A stretch of 23,795 bases of DNA from an uncultured Collinsella sp. (GTDB lineage: Bacteria > Actinomycetota > Coriobacteriia > Coriobacteriales > Coriobacteriaceae): NCBI GenBank assembly GCA_905210085.1, contig CAJLVJ010000031.1:1-23795 (forward strand), given 5' to 3'. Below the pieces are notes generated by a model that did not search any database, was not told where the DNA came from, and worked only from the letters and a program-made list of their open reading frames with translations. Position 1 is the stretch's first letter; each line of letters opens with the position of its first letter. A program made the translations under genes and the position numbers. This document shows, piece after piece, positions 8,519 through 17,673 of this stretch.

Positions 8519-9235
8519 TTACTCCTCCTTCGTTTCAAAATCCATGATGATGCCCTCGACCGGCGCCGGACCGGCGGGAATCTCGGGCGCATCGGGGTTA
8601 AGCTCGCGGTCGATATACTCCGGGTTCACGCCGTGGCCGCCCAGATACTCCATGCCGGGGCCCTGGGGCTCGCCGGACGCAAGCGTCTCGTTGGCAGCCA
8701 TGCCGGCAGCGTTGCCGGTCTTTACGGCCGAGGCGGCGCGCAGGGCGTCGAGCTCGCGCTTGCACTCCTGGCACATACCGACGGTACGGGCGGCCTGCTC
8801 GGCCTCCATGCCGCCGGCCTTTTGCAGCAGGCGCTTAGCGTAGTCAATCTCCTTGTGCGGGGCGAACGGCTTGCCGCAGCGCGAGCAGTGCTCGAGCGTG
8901 TAGACGCTCTTGCTGGTGAGGTCGTCCTTGCTCATGACGGCCAGCTCAAACTCCTCGGTGAGCTTGATGGCCTCCATGGGGCAGGCCTCCTCGCAACGGC
9001 CGCAAAAGATGCAGCGGCCGTAGTCGATCGACCAGGTAATGGTATCGGCCGCAAGGTCGGTGTCCATGCGAATGGCATCGGCCGGGCATGCCACGCCACA
9101 GGCACCGCAGGCGATGCAAAGCTCGGCGTTGTGCTCGGGCTTGCCGCGCATGTCCTTGTTGGTGGGAAACGGCGCAAACGGGTACTTGACCGTCGCGTCG
9201 CCGGCCTTGGCGTTAACCTTCCAAAGCTTCAGCAT
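8519..9235 (-). CDS. hyfH: Hydrogenase-4 iron-sulfur subunit HyfH/HycF (NuoI-like)
   Basis: A 238-residue polyferredoxin linking the FdhF-side ferredoxins to HyfI. Two [4Fe-4S] motifs are seen: C40-x2-C43-x2-C46-x3-C50 and C75-x2-C78-x2-C81-x3-C85. A second pair of CxxC motifs follows (C117/C120 and C155/C158), resembling the extra cysteine region of HycF/HyfH. The C-terminal 70 residues are low-similarity and Pro/Gly/Glu-rich. The ATG at 9235 is chosen because MLKLWKVNAKAG matches the family N-terminus and lies right after the hyfG stop (TAATATG). The upstream part of the open frame is only antiparallel shadow of hyfG. E. coli HycF is 180 residues, so the tail is longer here. Confidence 0.94.
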   Translation of the reverse strand: MLKLWKVNAKAGDATVKYPFAPFPTNKDMRGKPEHNAELCIACGACGVACPADAIRMDTDLAADTITWSIDYGRCIFCGRCEEACPMEAIKLTEEFELAVMSKDDLTSKSVYTLEHCSRCGKPFAPHKEIDYAKRLLQKAGGMEAEQAARTVGMCQECKRELDALRAASAVKTGNAAGMAANETLASGEPQGPGMEYLGGHGVNPEYIDRELNPDAPEIPAGPAPVEGIIMDFETKEE

Positions 9236-9236
9236 A

Positions 9237-11009
9237 TTAGAGCGCCTCCTCATCGAGCGGAGCGGCCATGGTGCCCTCGCCCGCAAGCGGCGACTTGTCG
9301 CGCCAGACGTTCTCGAACTGTTCCTTGTCGAGCACGTGGTCGCGCTTGGCAGCGACATCGGTCACCGTCACGCGGTCGGTGCAGGAGTAGCACGGGTCGA
9401 GCGATCCGACGATCAGCGCCGCGTCGCCCACGGTGTTGCCGCGGAACATGTAGCGCAGGACCGGCCAGTTGCTGTACGTGGCGGCCTTGGCGCGCCAGCG
9501 GTAGCACTTCTGGTTGTTGCCGAGCATGGCCCAGTGCACGTCCTCGCCGCGCGGCGCCTCGGTGGCGCCGATGGCGTACTTGTGCGGGGTGTACTCCCAA
9601 TCCGTGGTGAGGATGGGGCCCGACGGGCAGTTCTCGAGCATGGTCTCGATCATGTCGATCGAATCGTAGACCTCCTGGATGCGAACGGCGGTACGACCGA
9701 AGGCATCGCAGGTGTCGGCCGTGGCGGCGTGCATCTTTTGGACGTCCGGATCGGCGTAGCCGTCGAAGGGATGGTCAAAGCGCACGTCGCGGGCATAGCC
9801 CGAGCCACGCATGAGCGGGCCGACCGGCGAGAAGTCACGTGCGATCTTGCGGTCCAAGATGCCGATACCGCTCGTACGCTCAATAAAGTTGGGCGTGGAG
9901 AGCAAGACGTCGACGAGTTCTTGAACCTCGGAGCGCAACTGGTGGATGGTCGTGAGCGTGGAGAGCTTCTGCTCGGCCAAAATGTCGCGACGCACGCCGC
10001 CGATCACGTTGAGGCCGTAGGTCTTGCGGTGACCGGAGAGCTTCTCGGCCAGGTCCATGGACTTCTCGCGGACGCGGAAGAACTGCTGGAAGCCGGAGTC
10101 GAAGCCCGTGTAGTGCGACGCCAAGCCAATGTTGAGCAGATGCGAGTGCAGGCGCTCGACCTCGAGCATGATGGCGCGGATGTACTGGGCGCGCGGCGGG
10201 ATATGGATGCCCTGAGCGCGCTCGACGGCCTCGGCGTAGGCCACCGAGTGGGCGCAGCCGCAGATGCCGCAGATGCGGTCGGCGAGGAACGTCACGGCGT
10301 CATAGTTCAGGCGCGTCTCGGCGACCTTCTCCATACCGCGGTGCACGTAGAACAGACGGTAGTCGGCGTCCACGATCGTCTCGCCCTCGACGAACAGGCG
10401 GAAGTGGCCGGGCTCGTCGGAGGTAATGTGCAGCGGGCCCATGGGGACGAGCGTCGTCTCCTTGCCCTTGGTATCAGCCAAGAACTCGTAGTTTTCCATG
10501 TCGCTCGCGGGAGCGGGACGGAAACGGTAGTCCATGGAGTCCTTGCGCAGCGGGTACAGGCCGCTGGGCCAGTCATCGGGCAGCACCAGGCGGCGACGAT
10601 CGGGCAGACCCTCGGGGATCAGGCCGAACATGTCGCGCAGCTCGCGCTCGCCCCACACGCAGGCGGGGACGAACGGCGTCACGGACGGGAACGTCATCTT
10701 GGCGGGATCGACCTCGGTACGCACGGTCACCCAGCCGGGGTCCTCCCCCTCCATGGAGATGACGTAGTACACAGCGTAACGGCCGCACAGACTGCGCTCA
10801 TCGTTGCCGATGATCACGGGAATCCAGCCGTAGCGCTCGTAATACAGGTAGTGAACGGCCTCGGGCAGCTTGTCCTGCTTGACGGTAATCGTCAGCTGGT
10901 CCTCGCACTGCCACTCGACCTTCTCGATGCAGCCCGGAACGGCGCGGCGCAGGGCCTCGACATGGCTCTCGCAGCGACGGGCATACACCTTGTTCTCAGT
11001 TTCAATCAT
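9237..11009 (-). CDS. hyfG: [NiFe]-hydrogenase large subunit HyfG/HycE, group 4 type
   Basis: This catalytic subunit reduces protons to H2. The 590-residue protein is a fusion, as in HycE/HyfG. Residues 1 to about 170 are the NuoC-like (30 kDa) domain, with the WGERELRDMFGL block at 119-130. The rest is the NuoD-like (49 kDa) large subunit. Nickel ligands are in DRICGICGCAHS (C247, C250) and DPCYSCTDR (538-546; C540, C543). A 44-residue tail follows R546 and is the expected target of HycI. The ATG at 11009 is three bases after the hyfF stop, with GGAG upstream. E. coli HycE is 569 residues and HyfG 555. All active-site cysteines are intact, so the enzyme should be functional. Confidence 0.97.
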   Translation of the reverse strand: MIETENKVYARRCESHVEALRRAVPGCIEKVEWQCEDQLTITVKQDKLPEAVHYLYYERYGWIPVIIGNDERSLCGRYAVYYVISMEGEDPGWVTVRTEVDPAKMTFPSVTPFVPACVWGERELRDMFGLIPEGLPDRRRLVLPDDWPSGLYPLRKDSMDYRFRPAPASDMENYEFLADTKGKETTLVPMGPLHITSDEPGHFRLFVEGETIVDADYRLFYVHRGMEKVAETRLNYDAVTFLADRICGICGCAHSVAYAEAVERAQGIHIPPRAQYIRAIMLEVERLHSHLLNIGLASHYTGFDSGFQQFFRVREKSMDLAEKLSGHRKTYGLNVIGGVRRDILAEQKLSTLTTIHQLRSEVQELVDVLLSTPNFIERTSGIGILDRKIARDFSPVGPLMRGSGYARDVRFDHPFDGYADPDVQKMHAATADTCDAFGRTAVRIQEVYDSIDMIETMLENCPSGPILTTDWEYTPHKYAIGATEAPRGEDVHWAMLGNNQKCYRWRAKAATYSNWPVLRYMFRGNTVGDAALIVGSLDPCYSCTDRVTVTDVAAKRDHVLDKEQFENVWRDKSPLAGEGTMAAPLDEEAL

Positions 11010-11012
11010 TCG

Positions 11013-12572
11013 TTACTCCACCTCGCTCTGAGCGGTCTCGGTACCGAACACAGCGCGGTACATCGGCGTCGCGTGAAGTTCCTCGGTGCTCTGCTCGAGC
11101 ACGATGCCGGTCGCGGTCTCCACACCGTGCACGAGAGGCAGCGGGGTGGCGATGCCAAACCACAAGATCATGACACCCAGGATGATTTCGGGGATAAGCA
11201 TGAGCGCCGGGGCCTCATGCTTGCCCATGCCCTGGGGCGCATGGCCGAATACCGACTTGAGTGCGATGCGGGTGAGCGCGGAGATGGCCACGGTAAGACC
11301 GAGGGCGACCACGACGACCAGCCACATGGGACCGGCGGTAACACCGGCGACAAAAGTCAGGAACTCGGAGATAAACATGCCAAAGGGCGGGAAGGCGCCA
11401 AGACCGAGCAGTGCCAGGATGGCGAGCGCGGCGGTTGCGGGGGCAACCTCGACGACGCCCTGGATCTTGGCCAGGCTACGCGTGCCAAAGGCATGCTGGA
11501 TGTTGCCGGACACGCAGAAGGCAAGCGTCTTGGTAAAGCCGTGGAACACGCAGTGCAGCAGGGCCGCGGCGATACCCAGCGGGCCGCCGATACCCAGGCA
11601 CAGGGCGATAACGCCCACGTTCTCCACAGACGAATACGCAAAGCGGCGCTTGAGGTCGTCCTGGCGAAACATCGAAAGTGCCGCCACCAAAATGGACAGC
11701 GTGCCGACGATCAACAGCAAAAGCTGCGGATACTCGGCGCCCACGGCCTGGATAGTAAAGCCGTAGAAGCGCATGATCACAAGCATGGCGCACTTAAGCA
11801 GCACGCCCGAGAGCAGGGCCGAGACAGGGCTCGGGGCCTGGGAGTGGGCATCGGGCAGCCAAGTGTGCATGGGGAACAGGCCGGCCTTGGTGCCAAAGCC
11901 GATAACGATAAACGCAAAGGCGAGGCGCATGAGCGTCGGGTCGAACTGGTCGGCATACGGCAGCACGCACGACAGGAATGCGGCCTCGTGGGCGTTGGGA
12001 ATCACGTCGGCGGCGTTGGCGTAGATCAGCAGCGTACCGAACAGGCCGAAGGCCACGCCGGCGGTGCAGACCATCGCGTACTTCCAAGAAGCCTCGAGGG
12101 CCGTCTTGTTCTTGTAGATACCCACCAGGAACACGGTGGAAAGCGTGGTTGCTTCCACGGCGGCCCACGTGAGGATCATGTTGTTGGACAGGCACGCGAG
12201 CAGCATGGTAAACACGAACAGACTAAACAGTGCAAAATACTGCTTGGCGCGCTCGGCGGGCATGGAGCCCTCCTCGATATCGGCCTTTACATAGGGCAGC
12301 GAGAACAGCCCCGTAAGAAAACCGATAAAGCCGATGAGCAGCACAAAGATGGCGCCCAGCGAATCGAGGTGGAACCACAGGCCAAGAGCGCTCGCGGTTT
12401 CGCCGCTCATAAGGACGTCACCGGCCGTCATAATCGACAGCACCAGGACGGCTGCGACGGAGACCAGGTTGAGACCGGCAAACACGTTATAGGACGTGTT
12501 CTTGGGCAAAAACGCCATGACCAGCGAGAACACCAAAGGAGTCGCGAGCAGGGCGAGAATCAACGTTTCCAT
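11013..12572 (-). CDS. hyfF: Hydrogenase-4 membrane subunit HyfF (antiporter-like, NuoN/L family)
   Basis: A 519-residue polytopic protein of the Mrp/complex-I antiporter-like family, close in size to E. coli HyfF (526). Key charged residues within helices are kept: E140 (AAVEATTLS), K229 (GFGTKAGLFP) and K260 (LSGVLLKC). The signature HTWLPDAHSQAPSPVSALLSG lies between them, and a YSSVENVG block follows. Such subunits may couple H2 evolution to ion translocation, which is debated for Hyf. The ATG at 12572 is three bases past the hyfE stop, in a GGGGGT-rich site. It lies between hyfE and hyfG exactly as in the E. coli operon. Confidence 0.94.
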   Translation of the reverse strand: METLILALLATPLVFSLVMAFLPKNTSYNVFAGLNLVSVAAVLVLSIMTAGDVLMSGETASALGLWFHLDSLGAIFVLLIGFIGFLTGLFSLPYVKADIEEGSMPAERAKQYFALFSLFVFTMLLACLSNNMILTWAAVEATTLSTVFLVGIYKNKTALEASWKYAMVCTAGVAFGLFGTLLIYANAADVIPNAHEAAFLSCVLPYADQFDPTLMRLAFAFIVIGFGTKAGLFPMHTWLPDAHSQAPSPVSALLSGVLLKCAMLVIMRFYGFTIQAVGAEYPQLLLLIVGTLSILVAALSMFRQDDLKRRFAYSSVENVGVIALCLGIGGPLGIAAALLHCVFHGFTKTLAFCVSGNIQHAFGTRSLAKIQGVVEVAPATAALAILALLGLGAFPPFGMFISEFLTFVAGVTAGPMWLVVVVALGLTVAISALTRIALKSVFGHAPQGMGKHEAPALMLIPEIILGVMILWFGIATPLPLVHGVETATGIVLEQSTEELHATPMYRAVFGTETAQSEVE

Positions 12573-12575
12573 GGA

Positions 12576-13229
12576 CTACCCCCTCAGCTCGGACAGGTCG
12601 CGCGCATCGAGCGAGTGGGAGTCGTCCCAAATGCGACGCACGACGATGGACATGATGATGACGGCAAAGATGGCGTCGGTGGCGATACCGATCTCGATGA
12701 TCTCGGGAGCGGTGGGGGCCAAAAGCGCGAGCGTCACATGGCTGCCGTTTTCCATAAGGCAGTATCCAAAGATCTGCTTCATGATGTTGCGCTGCGAAAT
12801 GATGCAGGTGAGGCCCACAAAGAAGTGAGCGAAGCTAATAGCGAGCGCAGGCGTTGCGACCTCGGCCGTGGGCAGGCTGATCTGCGTCACGACGGCAAAG
12901 CAAATCGCGACCTCGACGGCGATGATGCAAATGGCCCACGCGGGCTTAAGGCCGGCCTTGAGCGATGCGTCGCTCGGCTCACCCATCTTCTTGTATGCGC
13001 GGTTGAGGATATAAGGGACCAGGACGACCTTAGTGATAAAGGCAGATCCAGCCCACATAAGCAGCTCCTGCGCACCGGTGGTGACACCGAGCGTGGCGAG
13101 AAGCCCCACGAGCACCAGCGACTGCACCGCATACCAGTGGATGGAATGTTTGATGTTCTTGGAGACAACCACCATGGTGGACGTGACGATCAGAAGGCCG
13201 CCAAGGATGTTGACGATCGAATAACCCAT
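12576..13229 (-). CDS. hyfE: Hydrogenase-4 membrane subunit HyfE
   Basis: This small hydrophobic subunit of 217 residues is almost exactly the length of E. coli HyfE (216). It has several predicted membrane segments and a NuoK-like character in its C-terminal half, where a glutamate (GYCLMENGSH) lies at the membrane boundary. HyfE is present in Hyf-type but not in the smaller Hyc-type complexes, so it marks this as the larger membrane-arm version. The ATG at 13229 follows a very strong site, TAGGAGGT. It starts 13 bases after the hyfD stop. It probably sits between the antiporter-like subunits and HyfC. Confidence 0.92.
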   Translation of the reverse strand: MGYSIVNILGGLLIVTSTMVVVSKNIKHSIHWYAVQSLVLVGLLATLGVTTGAQELLMWAGSAFITKVVLVPYILNRAYKKMGEPSDASLKAGLKPAWAICIIAVEVAICFAVVTQISLPTAEVATPALAISFAHFFVGLTCIISQRNIMKQIFGYCLMENGSHVTLALLAPTAPEIIEIGIATDAIFAVIIMSIVVRRIWDDSHSLDARDLSELRG

Positions 13230-13242
13230 GTCGTTCTACCTC

Positions 13243-14700
13243 CTAACCGATCCAGCTGGCCGAAAGCGGGCCGCTGACGATGACCATGATGATGAGCACG
13301 ATGAACACGAACGCCATCGCGCGGGGAAGCGGGGCTCCCGCAGCGACCTCTTCGCTCGGCTCGCCGGGCAGGCAATAGCCCATCCACTTGAGGAACCAGG
13401 CGAAGGTGGCGACGGTCTCGGCGACCATGATGCACACGAGCACCAGGATCGCGACGTTGCCGGCACCCACAGAGAAGCCGCCGGCGATGATCTGGAACTT
13501 CGAGAAGAACGTGTTCATGGGCGGCACGCCGGCAATGGCGAGCGCCGCGACACCGAAGCCCACGCCCGAGATCGGGTACTTCTTTACGATGCCGCGAAGC
13601 TTGGGCAGCATACGCGTGCCGAGCGTAAAGGAGAACGAACCGGCGATCAGGAAGAACAGCGTCTTGGCGAAAGCGTGGTTAAAGATGTGGCACACGGCGC
13701 CATCAAAGGCCAGCTGGCTGCCAAAGACCGAAAGGCCCAGACCAAAGAACACATAGGAGAGCTGGGCGATCGTGGAGAAGGCCAGCAGGCGCTTCATGTC
13801 CTTTTGCGGCAGGTACATAAGGAAACCAAAGAGCATGGTGACCATGGCGTCGATAATGGCGACCCAGCCCACGATCTCGGGAATCTCGCCGGCAGAGACG
13901 AGTGCGCGCGCGAACACGCACACGCCGACCTTGACCATCGAGGCGCCATGCAGGTAGGCCGAAACAGGCGTCGGGGCCTCCATGGCCGAAGGCAGCCACA
14001 TGTACATGGGGACCTGCGCAGACTTGGCCCAAGCGGCAAAGAGCACCAGCAGAAGGACGATAGCCTTGAGCTTGGCGTCGAGGCCGGCAATCGCGGTAAT
14101 GGCGAAGGTACCGGTATGGGCAAACACGATGGCGGCACCCAGATACAGGCCGAGCGCACCGATATGCGTAATGATCAGAGCCTTCATGCCGGCCTTCTTG
14201 GCCGTAGGCGTCATGTAGTAGCTAATGAGGCCCCAAGAGCACGCACCCGTGATCTCAAAGAACACGAGCTGGCCCAAAAGGGTCGAGCTGTACACGAGAC
14301 CGGCCATGGCGCCGATGAAGGTCGCGAGGTACGCGTAGAAGCGACGACGCGGTGCGTCGGGATGCTCACGGTTATTCTCGCTCATATAGGGAATCGAATA
14401 GATCACGACAAGCAGGCCGATACCCACAAAGGCGGGCGCGAGCAGCGTGCTCATGCGATCGAAGGTGAATCCCATGACGAGGGTCTGCCCAAACGAGATC
14501 AGGGGGACCTGCGTGTCGGGCATGCCGGCGCCAGCGAAATTCGCGGCGAGGGCGATGGTGCAGACCGTCGAGACGGCGGCACCCAAAACGCTGAACCACT
14601 TGGCGTACGGACGGGGGAACAGGGCGACGAGCACCGAGGCCACCATCGGGGCCGCGATAGCGACCAAGCCGAGAAGGGACAGACTGACTGCAAATGACAT
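13243..14700 (-). CDS. hyfD: Hydrogenase-4 membrane subunit HyfD (antiporter-like)
   Basis: A 485-residue member of the NuoL/M/N antiporter-like family (E. coli HyfD 479). In-helix charged residues typical of proton-channel subunits are visible: E149 (FFEITGACSW), K226 (AAWAKSAQVP) and K257 (HGASMVKVGV). The MYMWLPSAMEAPTPVSAYLHG signature and an LLAFSTIAQLSY block are present. The ATG at 14700 is preceded by AGAAGGGAG. It lies 15 bases after the hyfC stop. HyfB, HyfD and HyfF give three antiporter-like subunits in total, as in E. coli hydrogenase-4 and in complex I, against one (HycC) in hydrogenase-3. Confidence 0.94.
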   Translation of the reverse strand: MSFAVSLSLLGLVAIAAPMVASVLVALFPRPYAKWFSVLGAAVSTVCTIALAANFAGAGMPDTQVPLISFGQTLVMGFTFDRMSTLLAPAFVGIGLLVVIYSIPYMSENNREHPDAPRRRFYAYLATFIGAMAGLVYSSTLLGQLVFFEITGACSWGLISYYMTPTAKKAGMKALIITHIGALGLYLGAAIVFAHTGTFAITAIAGLDAKLKAIVLLLVLFAAWAKSAQVPMYMWLPSAMEAPTPVSAYLHGASMVKVGVCVFARALVSAGEIPEIVGWVAIIDAMVTMLFGFLMYLPQKDMKRLLAFSTIAQLSYVFFGLGLSVFGSQLAFDGAVCHIFNHAFAKTLFFLIAGSFSFTLGTRMLPKLRGIVKKYPISGVGFGVAALAIAGVPPMNTFFSKFQIIAGGFSVGAGNVAILVLVCIMVAETVATFAWFLKWMGYCLPGEPSEEVAAGAPLPRAMAFVFIVLIIMVIVSGPLSASWIG

Positions 14701-14715
14701 TGTTTCTCCCTTCTC

Positions 14716-15642
14716 CTACACGCCGACGACCACGAAGACAAACGCCAGAACGGCGATGCCCACGACGGCCCAGGTCTGATTGCCAAGCACCTTAAAACGC
14801 GAGCGCGAGCAGGAGTTCTCGATCACGCCGCATACGACAAAATCGATCAGGCACTTCACCAGGAAGATGACTGCACCCAGAACAGCGGCGGCGCCCACGG
14901 TCGCGGGCTCGCCCCAGGGGACGAAGATCGCGCAGAACCAGGCGACGACCAGGACCTGCTTCATGGACATGGCGAGCTTGGCCATCGCAAGCGACGGGCC
15001 GGAAAGCTCGGCGAGCGGGCCCTCCTGAAGCTCCTGCTCGGCCTCGGCCTGATCAAACGGCAGCTTGCCGAGTTCCATGTAGCAGGCAATCGCAAAGGCG
15101 ATGCCGGCGAGGATTACGGCGACCGGCGCGTCGATGGCGCCCGTCATGATGTGCTGACCCATGGTGGCGATGTCGGTGGAACCGCACACCAGGGCGGCGG
15201 CAAACAGCGCCAGCAGCATGGACGGCTCGATGAGCACGCTCATGAGCAGCTCGCGGACGCCGCCGATACCGGCGTAGGCGTTGGACGAATCCACGCCGCA
15301 GAGGGCGAAGAAGAAGCGGGCGAGCGCCAGGCTGTACATGATGGTGATGGCGTCACCAAAGACCGGGATGGGGCTTTGCGCCGTAAAGAGCGGCAGGCCC
15401 ATCGCGAGCATAAAGGCGACGGCGAAGAACAGCGGCGGCATAATGCGCAGCGCAAAGCTCGCGTCCTCGCTCTGGGACTCGGGGCGCGCAAAGAGCTTGG
15501 CCAGGTCGCGATAGTCCTGCATGATGCTGGGGCCGCGACGGTTGTGCATCTTGGCGCGGATCACGCGGCCGAGACCGGAGAAGAACGGCGCGACGGCCAT
15601 AACGACCACGCCCTGCAGAACGGCAAGTACGATGTTGTTCAT
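14716..15642 (-). CDS. hyfC: Hydrogenase-4 membrane anchor subunit HyfC/HycD (NuoH-like)
   Basis: HyfC connects the peripheral hydrogenase arm to the membrane arm. The 308-residue protein has multiple transmembrane helices. The family block KMHNRRGPSIMQDYRDLAKL is at residues 31-50, and the acidic loop EAEQELQEGPLAELSGPS is of the kind that faces the hydrogenase module. E. coli HyfC is 315 residues. The ATG at 15642 has AGGAGGGG directly upstream, 12 bases past the hyfB stop. No truncation or frameshift is seen. Confidence 0.94.
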   Translation of the reverse strand: MNNIVLAVLQGVVVMAVAPFFSGLGRVIRAKMHNRRGPSIMQDYRDLAKLFARPESQSEDASFALRIMPPLFFAVAFMLAMGLPLFTAQSPIPVFGDAITIMYSLALARFFFALCGVDSSNAYAGIGGVRELLMSVLIEPSMLLALFAAALVCGSTDIATMGQHIMTGAIDAPVAVILAGIAFAIACYMELGKLPFDQAEAEQELQEGPLAELSGPSLAMAKLAMSMKQVLVVAWFCAIFVPWGEPATVGAAAVLGAVIFLVKCLIDFVVCGVIENSCSRSRFKVLGNQTWAVVGIAVLAFVFVVVGV

Positions 15643-15654
15643 GCTCTCCCCTCC

Positions 15655-17673
15655 TTAACCCATTTGCACGGCGAGCACGAGGAACACCACGAGTGCCGCG
15701 ACGATGTAGCAGATATAGATGCTGTAGTTGCCGCCCTCGAGCTTAGTCGCGAGGTCGGCGAGCTTCTCGACACCCTTATGCGGGGCATCGACGAGAACCT
15801 TGTCGGGTACGGGCTCCACAGCCTCGGCCACACCGGTGAGCTTCTGGAAGAAGTGCGCGATGGACCAGCAGACGGCCGTGCAGCGGTCGCGCAGCGTGTA
15901 GAGCGGCTGCATAAACCAGGACACCTCGGAGGCAAAGGTCGTGGCCACGACGGGCATATGCTCGTTGGGAGCATAGCCGCATGCCCACGGCTGGGACTTC
16001 TGCACCTTGCCGACGGTCTTGAGCTTGCGATAACCGCAGGCAAGGCCGACGAGCACCACGAGCGCAATGGCGATCGCGGGCGTGGAGGTGGCAGCGCCGG
16101 AGTACTGGTTCATGAGCTCCATGCCCTCGGCGGCAAACACGCCACCGTACGGATGCAGCACGGACGCGGCGACATCGACCAGCACGGGCGCGATCACGGG
16201 AGCGCCAATGCCCAGCACGACGCAGATGGCCGCGAGCAGGCCCTGCGCAAACACCATGGGGGCGGGAACCTCCTTGGCATTGGCCGCGGCCTCGGAGCGG
16301 GGCGCGGAGGCAAAGGAGACGCCATAGGCCTTGACGAAGCACGTGACAGCCAGCGCGCCGGTAATGGCAAGCGCGACGGCAGCGAACACGGCCACGATCA
16401 TGACGGCCTTGTCGCCCTGCATGGCGGCATTAAACAGCGACTGGTAGGTAAACCACTCGGAAACAAAGCCGTTAAAGGGCGGGATGGCCGAGATGGCAAG
16501 CGCGCCAATAAGGAAGCAGATGGCCGTTGCCGGCATACGACGGAACAGGCCGCCCATCTTCTCCATATTGCGCGTACCCGTGGAGTACAGCAGCGCACCG
16601 GCGCCCAAGAACAGCTCGCCCTTAAACATCGCGTGGTTAAACGTGTGGTAGAGGGCGGCCATCAGAGCCAGGACGGCGATACCGACCGAGTTGAGCGCCA
16701 TGGCGGCCATGGAGGCACCGACGCCGAGCAGAATGATGCCGATGTTCTCGACGGAGTGATAGGCCAGCAGGCGCTTGATGTCATGCTCCTGCAGGGCGAA
16801 GGCCACGCCGAGAACCGACGAGATCGCACCGAAGACCATGACCATAAGGCCCCACCAGACCTGAACGCCCGAGGCGGAGAGCAGGTCGAGACCAACCTTG
16901 AGGATGCCGAAGATACCGATCTTGATCATGCCGCCGGACATGAGGGCCGACACGTTGGACGGCGCCTCGGGATGTGCCTTGGGCAGCCAGCCGTGCAGCG
17001 GGATGATACCGGCCTTGGCGCCAAAGCCAAAGAAGGCGAGGACGAAGCACACGGATGCGACCGCGGGGCTAAACTGCGTGGCGCGGAAATCCGCAAAGGC
17101 AAACGAGCCGCCGGCGAAGTTGGTCATGGTGAGGAAGCTCGCCATGATGAGCACAAAGCCCACGTGCGCGATCACAAAGTAGAGCCAACCGCCATGGATG
17201 GAGTTCTCGTTCTCCTCGATCACGACCAGGAAGTACGAGGTCAGCGACATGAGCTCAAAAGCGACCAGGAACCAAAACACGTTGTCGGCGGTAATGACGA
17301 GCATCATGGACGCCACGAAGGTGTTAAAGAAGAAGCCGGCGCGGCCCTTTTTGCCCGGGTACTCATCAAAGTAGTTGAGACCGTAGATCGAACCGGCAAA
17401 CGCGAGCACCGAGATGAGCGCCACGAACAGGCCGGACAGCTGATTGAGCAGCAGCTGGAAATGGGCAAACGGGAAGAACACGATGGTGTCGACCGACGTG
17501 ACATCGCCCAGCACGGCCTGGATACCGGCCACAAACGAAAGCACCGCGGCGACGGCGCCGACAAGGCAGCCGGCGGTCTTGGCGGCGTTATCGGCCTTGA
17601 TCAGCAGAACCGAGGCGAGCGCACCGATGCACGAGACGGCAAGCGATGCGATAAACAGCGTCATGCTATCCAT
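15655..17673 (-). CDS. hyfB: Hydrogenase-4 membrane subunit HyfB (NuoL-like)
   Basis: At 672 residues this is the largest antiporter-like subunit, matching E. coli HyfB in length. Conserved in-membrane charges are E140 (FLVAFELMSL), K220 (GFGAKAGIIP) and K251 (SGGMIKIG). The HGWLPKAHPEAPSNVSALMSG signature is at 227-247, then YHSVENIGI and a FNHAMFKGELFLGAG block. The C-terminal part is a long hydrophilic stretch with a final hydrophobic helix. The ATG at 17673 overlaps the end of hyfA by 8 bases, which implies translational coupling. A second in-frame ATG is three codons further in. Confidence 0.94.
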   Translation of the reverse strand: MDSMTLFIASLAVSCIGALASVLLIKADNAAKTAGCLVGAVAAVLSFVAGIQAVLGDVTSVDTIVFFPFAHFQLLLNQLSGLFVALISVLAFAGSIYGLNYFDEYPGKKGRAGFFFNTFVASMMLVITADNVFWFLVAFELMSLTSYFLVVIEENENSIHGGWLYFVIAHVGFVLIMASFLTMTNFAGGSFAFADFRATQFSPAVASVCFVLAFFGFGAKAGIIPLHGWLPKAHPEAPSNVSALMSGGMIKIGIFGILKVGLDLLSASGVQVWWGLMVMVFGAISSVLGVAFALQEHDIKRLLAYHSVENIGIILLGVGASMAAMALNSVGIAVLALMAALYHTFNHAMFKGELFLGAGALLYSTGTRNMEKMGGLFRRMPATAICFLIGALAISAIPPFNGFVSEWFTYQSLFNAAMQGDKAVMIVAVFAAVALAITGALAVTCFVKAYGVSFASAPRSEAAANAKEVPAPMVFAQGLLAAICVVLGIGAPVIAPVLVDVAASVLHPYGGVFAAEGMELMNQYSGAATSTPAIAIALVVLVGLACGYRKLKTVGKVQKSQPWACGYAPNEHMPVVATTFASEVSWFMQPLYTLRDRCTAVCWSIAHFFQKLTGVAEAVEPVPDKVLVDAPHKGVEKLADLATKLEGGNYSIYICYIVAALVVFLVLAVQMG

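Noticed and set aside
9039..13277. Plus-strand open frame of 1412 codons antisense to hyfE-hyfH
   Set aside because: It is antisense to four well-supported genes, is rich in His/Gly/Asp/Arg without any family similarity, and is explained by GC-rich codon bias, which removes stops on the opposite strand.
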